A DNA stretch of 7,223 bases, from positions 8,553 to 15,775 of the forward strand of contig PKVB01000063.1 of NCBI GenBank assembly GCA_003131365.1. The letters are read 5' to 3'. How positions within the stretch are numbered: position 1 is the stretch's first letter; every line of letters begins with the position of its first letter. Under the pieces are notes generated by a model. That model saw only the letters and a list, made by a program, of their open reading frames with translations. It ran no database searches and was not told the origin of the DNA. The position numbers and the translations under genes are program-made. Below are positions 5,755-7,223 of the stretch, in pieces. The DNA comes from Gemmatimonadota bacterium (GTDB lineage: Bacteria > Gemmatimonadota > Gemmatimonadetes > Gemmatimonadales > Gemmatimonadaceae).

Positions 5755-6117
5755 ATGCGAAGAGATCTCTTCAACGAACTGGTGGTGAGTGTAAGGGAAA
5801 TGAAGGCGATTCAACGTGGCCGACTCAAACCGGCCCGGATAACTCGCGCCGAGAATCTTGTGCGAGCCGGGACTCCGGATGTTGCGGCGTTGCGGGCGAC
5901 ATTCAAGCTGAGTCAGGCCAAGTTCGCCGCCCTGCTCGGAATCAGTGTGGATACTCTCCAGAATTGGGAGCAGCAGCGGCGACAACCGGAAGGGGCCGCC
6001 AAGGTGCTGTTGCGCATCGCGGCGATACATCCGGAAGTCTTGCTAGCCGTCTCTCCATCCTTCCCAAAGCGTTCGCTCTGGAAGCCGGGCTGGAGGAAAA
6101 TACCGAGGTGGAAATAG
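5755..6117 (+). CDS. higA: HigA-type XRE-family antitoxin with an abnormal C-terminal extension
   Basis: The protein (120 residues) neutralises HigB and represses the module. It begins MRRDLFNELVVSVREMKAIQRG. Its helix-turn-helix spans about 49-90 (LRATFKLSQAKFAALLGISV, then DTLQNWEQQRRQPEG). Family members usually end at about HPEVLLAV; here a tail of 21 residues (SPSFPKRSLWKPGWRKIPRWK) follows. That tail is out-of-frame reading of a MazE-like remnant, so the native stop seems to have been lost in a fusion near 6050. ATG 5755 has GGAG at 5745-5748 with 6-nt spacing; ATG 5743, two bases after the toxin stop, is the alternative. The DNA-binding core looks intact, so the antitoxin may still work. 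Confidence 0.82.
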   Translation: MRRDLFNELVVSVREMKAIQRGRLKPARITRAENLVRAGTPDVAALRATFKLSQAKFAALLGISVDTLQNWEQQRRQPEGAAKVLLRIAAIHPEVLLAVSPSFPKRSLWKPGWRKIPRWK

Positions 6118-6147
6118 GCATCCGTGGCGGCACCTTGGTCGATCTCG
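6048..6147 (+). pseudogene. MazE/AbrB-type antitoxin remnant
   Basis: In the frame with codon 6048-6050 the DNA reads RLSILPKAFALEAGLEEN followed by TEVEIGIRGGTLV, very close to the SpoVT/AbrB-type MazE pattern (LPKAFAEEAGL, GTEVELSVRGG). The N-terminal start and the C-terminal toxin-binding tail are missing. It overlaps the HigA tail in another frame and runs up to the end of the convergent acetyltransferase gene. It is best read as a fragment left by a deletion that joined two toxin-antitoxin loci. Confidence 0.6.
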
Positions 6148-6156
6148 CCGTCGCGT

Positions 6157-6684
6157 CTATCGCCCTACCAGAGCCTGAACGGTCCTCATCGTTATGAACA
6201 ATCGTCCAGGAGAAGCCGGAAGCTCTTTGAAGCCATAGCGCTCATAGAACCGTGACGCCTCGGCGTCAATTGCGCGGACGATCACGAAAGCGGACGCAAC
6301 CACGCTCGTCGCCAGATACGATCGCTCGAGAGCATTGAGCAGCAAAGCCTCTCCCCAACCCTTTCCACGGTACCCGCTGTCGACCGCCAGCCGTCCAAGC
6401 AGGGTGGCAGGAATTCCCTCGGCGTAGCGGGGATACCGCTTCATCAAACTCGGAGGGAGTTGGCCGAGGTCGAGCCGTGCGCTCGAGAGAGTATGGTATC
6501 CCGCGATTCGGGCGGCATCATCGACCAGCAGCACAGTAGTGGTCGAAATCTTTTTCCTGCCGTGCTGAGATGCGAGGATCCGTAAGTATCCGTCCAATTC
6601 GGGGACACCGCATGAAAAAGCCGCGCGTTCGTGTTGCGGACCGAGCGGCTCGAAACGCGGAAACTCAGTGCGCGGTGCGGTCAA
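6157..6684 (-). CDS. tacT: GNAT acetyltransferase toxin, TacT type
   Basis: TacT-family toxins acetylate the amino group of aminoacyl-tRNAs and block translation. This protein is 175 residues. It has FSCGVPELDGYLR near the N terminus, as in the family. The acetyl-CoA-binding segment is LGRLAVDSGYRGKGWGEALL (RGKGWG at about 106-111). The C-terminal FYERYGF (146-152) contains the tyrosine typical of the catalytic site. The TTG start at 6684 directly follows the antitoxin TAG with no gap, indicating translational coupling; GGAG lies 12 nt upstream. It converges on the HigA/MazE remnant. No lesion is visible. Confidence 0.87.
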   Translation of the reverse strand: MTAPRTEFPRFEPLGPQHERAAFSCGVPELDGYLRILASQHGRKKISTTTVLLVDDAARIAGYHTLSSARLDLGQLPPSLMKRYPRYAEGIPATLLGRLAVDSGYRGKGWGEALLLNALERSYLATSVVASAFVIVRAIDAEASRFYERYGFKELPASPGRLFITMRTVQALVGR

Positions 6685-6960
6685 CTAACCGAACTTCTCC
6701 TTATAGATCCTGTAGCCGCGGCGTAACGCCTTGTTGGGGCGGGGCGGGTTGGACAGCGCGTCGATCAAGGCTACTCGATCCTTTTCGGCGAGCCTGAACA
6801 GATTGTCGTCATGGAGAATCATATTCGCGCGCTCCTCGGCCGCGCGCAGAACGAACTGAGTGACGGTCTCGCCGAAGAGATCGGCAGCATCCGACAAGAG
6901 TCGCTTCTGCCGGGAGGTGATCCTGGCTTCCAGTCGTTCGGTTTTCGCGCGCTGCGGCAT
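6685..6960 (-). CDS. tacA: DUF1778 ribbon-helix-helix antitoxin, TacA type
   Basis: This small antitoxin (91 residues from ATG 6960) has the DUF1778 layout. The N-terminal ribbon-helix-helix is KTERLEARITSRQKRLLSDA, followed by ADLFGETVTQFVLRAAEE. The C-terminal toxin-neutralising part contains LFRLAEKDRVALIDALSNPP, then RPNKALRRGYRIYKEKFG. It binds and inhibits the downstream GNAT toxin and represses its own promoter. ATG 6960 has GGGG at 6-nt spacing; ATG 6972, four codons upstream, is possible but lacks a ribosome binding site. A promoter with a palindromic operator lies just upstream. Confidence 0.87.
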   Translation of the reverse strand: MPQRAKTERLEARITSRQKRLLSDAADLFGETVTQFVLRAAEERANMILHDDNLFRLAEKDRVALIDALSNPPRPNKALRRGYRIYKEKFG

Positions 6961-6989
6961 CCTGCACCCCATAAAAAGGCATTGGGCTC

Positions 6990-7018
6990 AATGTACGGCA
7001 AATGGCCGTACAGATCAA
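6990..7018 (-). promoter_or_regulatory. tacAT promoter with embedded operator
   Basis: On the minus strand, TTGATC (7018-7013) and TACATT (6995-6990) are separated by exactly 17 bp. Each matches the consensus at four of six positions. A perfect inverted repeat, TGTACGGC at 6992-6999 and GCCGTACA at 7005-7012 with a 5-bp spacer, fills the gap between the hexamers and overlaps the -10. This is an ideal position for autorepression by the RHH antitoxin. Confidence 0.6.
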
Positions 7019-7088
7019 GGGCGTGTTCACGTACTCCGGGAAGGTTGGGGCCGCCGAATGGCCTCCGCACAAGAGAAATTGCTTCCAC

Positions 7089-7117
7089 TTGCGTTAATAT
7101 AGCACCAGCGCTATATA
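7089..7117 (+). promoter_or_regulatory. Promoter and palindromic operator of the truncated toxin gene
   Basis: ATATAGC (7097-7103) and GCTATAT (7110-7116) form a perfect 7-bp inverted repeat with spacer ACCAGC. A plausible promoter overlaps it: TTGCGT (7089-7094), 17 bp, then TATATA (7112-7117). The arrangement suggests autorepression by the antitoxin that should follow the toxin gene outside the window. Confidence 0.45.
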
Positions 7118-7141
7118 TCATTGTTGCTATGCTTGGCGTCT

Positions 7142-7223
7142 ATGGCTTGGGACGTCGAGTATACGGACGAGTTCGAGACCTGGTGGATCAACGAGCTCGA
7201 TAGTGCAGGAAGGGAGTCTGTAG
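7142..7223 (+). CDS. RelE/HigB-family toxin, N-terminal part (cut by window end)
   Basis: From ATG 7142 the frame reads MAWDVEYTDEFETWWINELD, then SAGRESV, and runs off the window. This matches the N terminus of the phage Gp49-like/HigB branch of RelE-superfamily toxins, whose members usually start WxVEYTDEFxxWW and extend to about 100-120 residues. No good ribosome binding site is seen. An XRE-type antitoxin gene is expected downstream. It is a different subfamily from the toxin at 5429-5740. Confidence 0.65.
   Translation, partial: MAWDVEYTDEFETWWINELDSAGRESV

Overview
The window is GC-rich, codon-dense bacterial DNA, probably from a soil or sediment bacterium. The exported esterase, the four-domain multicopper oxidase and the dense toxin-antitoxin debris would fit Gemmatimonadota or a similar phylum, but this is an inference from gene content, not a phylogeny. 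It divides into a three-gene plus-strand cluster (414-4802) between two halves of one broken gene, then a right-hand region (5110-7223) of toxin-antitoxin modules and gene remnants.

The plus-strand cluster holds a secreted alpha/beta-hydrolase esterase (414-2132), an organomercurial lyase (MerB)-family protein (2161-2826) and an exported multicopper oxidase (2907-4802, or from TTG 2877). The MerB-like gene is the main discovery candidate. Its frame is interrupted only by a TGA at 2599-2601, at the position that aligns with catalytic Cys159 of plasmid R831b MerB. The other catalytic residues (Cys96 and Asp99 equivalents) are kept and the frame stays open for 74 more sense codons with family-like sequence. 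Just downstream is a perfect 6-bp stem with a GGUC tetraloop, 19 nt after the UGA, resembling the bacterial SECIS of E. coli fdhF. I read this as a probable selenocysteine-containing MerB homologue. A nonsense mutation or sequencing error is the main alternative.

The multicopper oxidase is also unusual. It has four cupredoxin-like domains, and its full set of copper ligands is in the reverse of the normal order: HxxHxH and HCHxxxH in domain 2 come before HWHG and HSH in domain 3. Domain 1 has lost the usual ligand motifs.

The left edge (1-253) and 4947-5109, both on the minus strand, are complementary halves of one unidentified helical protein gene. They overlap by an exact 22-bp direct repeat in the same frame, so joining position 5109 to position 1 would rebuild the gene. 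At 5110 the second half abuts a 5'-truncated Uma2-family nuclease gene. This points to a rearrangement, a circular or tandem 5.1-kb unit, or an assembly join.

The right-hand region holds a HigB/HigA-type module with its own promoter, whose antitoxin runs out of frame into a MazE-like remnant. A TacA/TacT-type (DUF1778/GNAT) module follows on the minus strand with a promoter-operator, then the first 27 codons of another RelE/HigB-type toxin at the window edge. No tRNA, rRNA, CRISPR array, transposase or integrase was seen.
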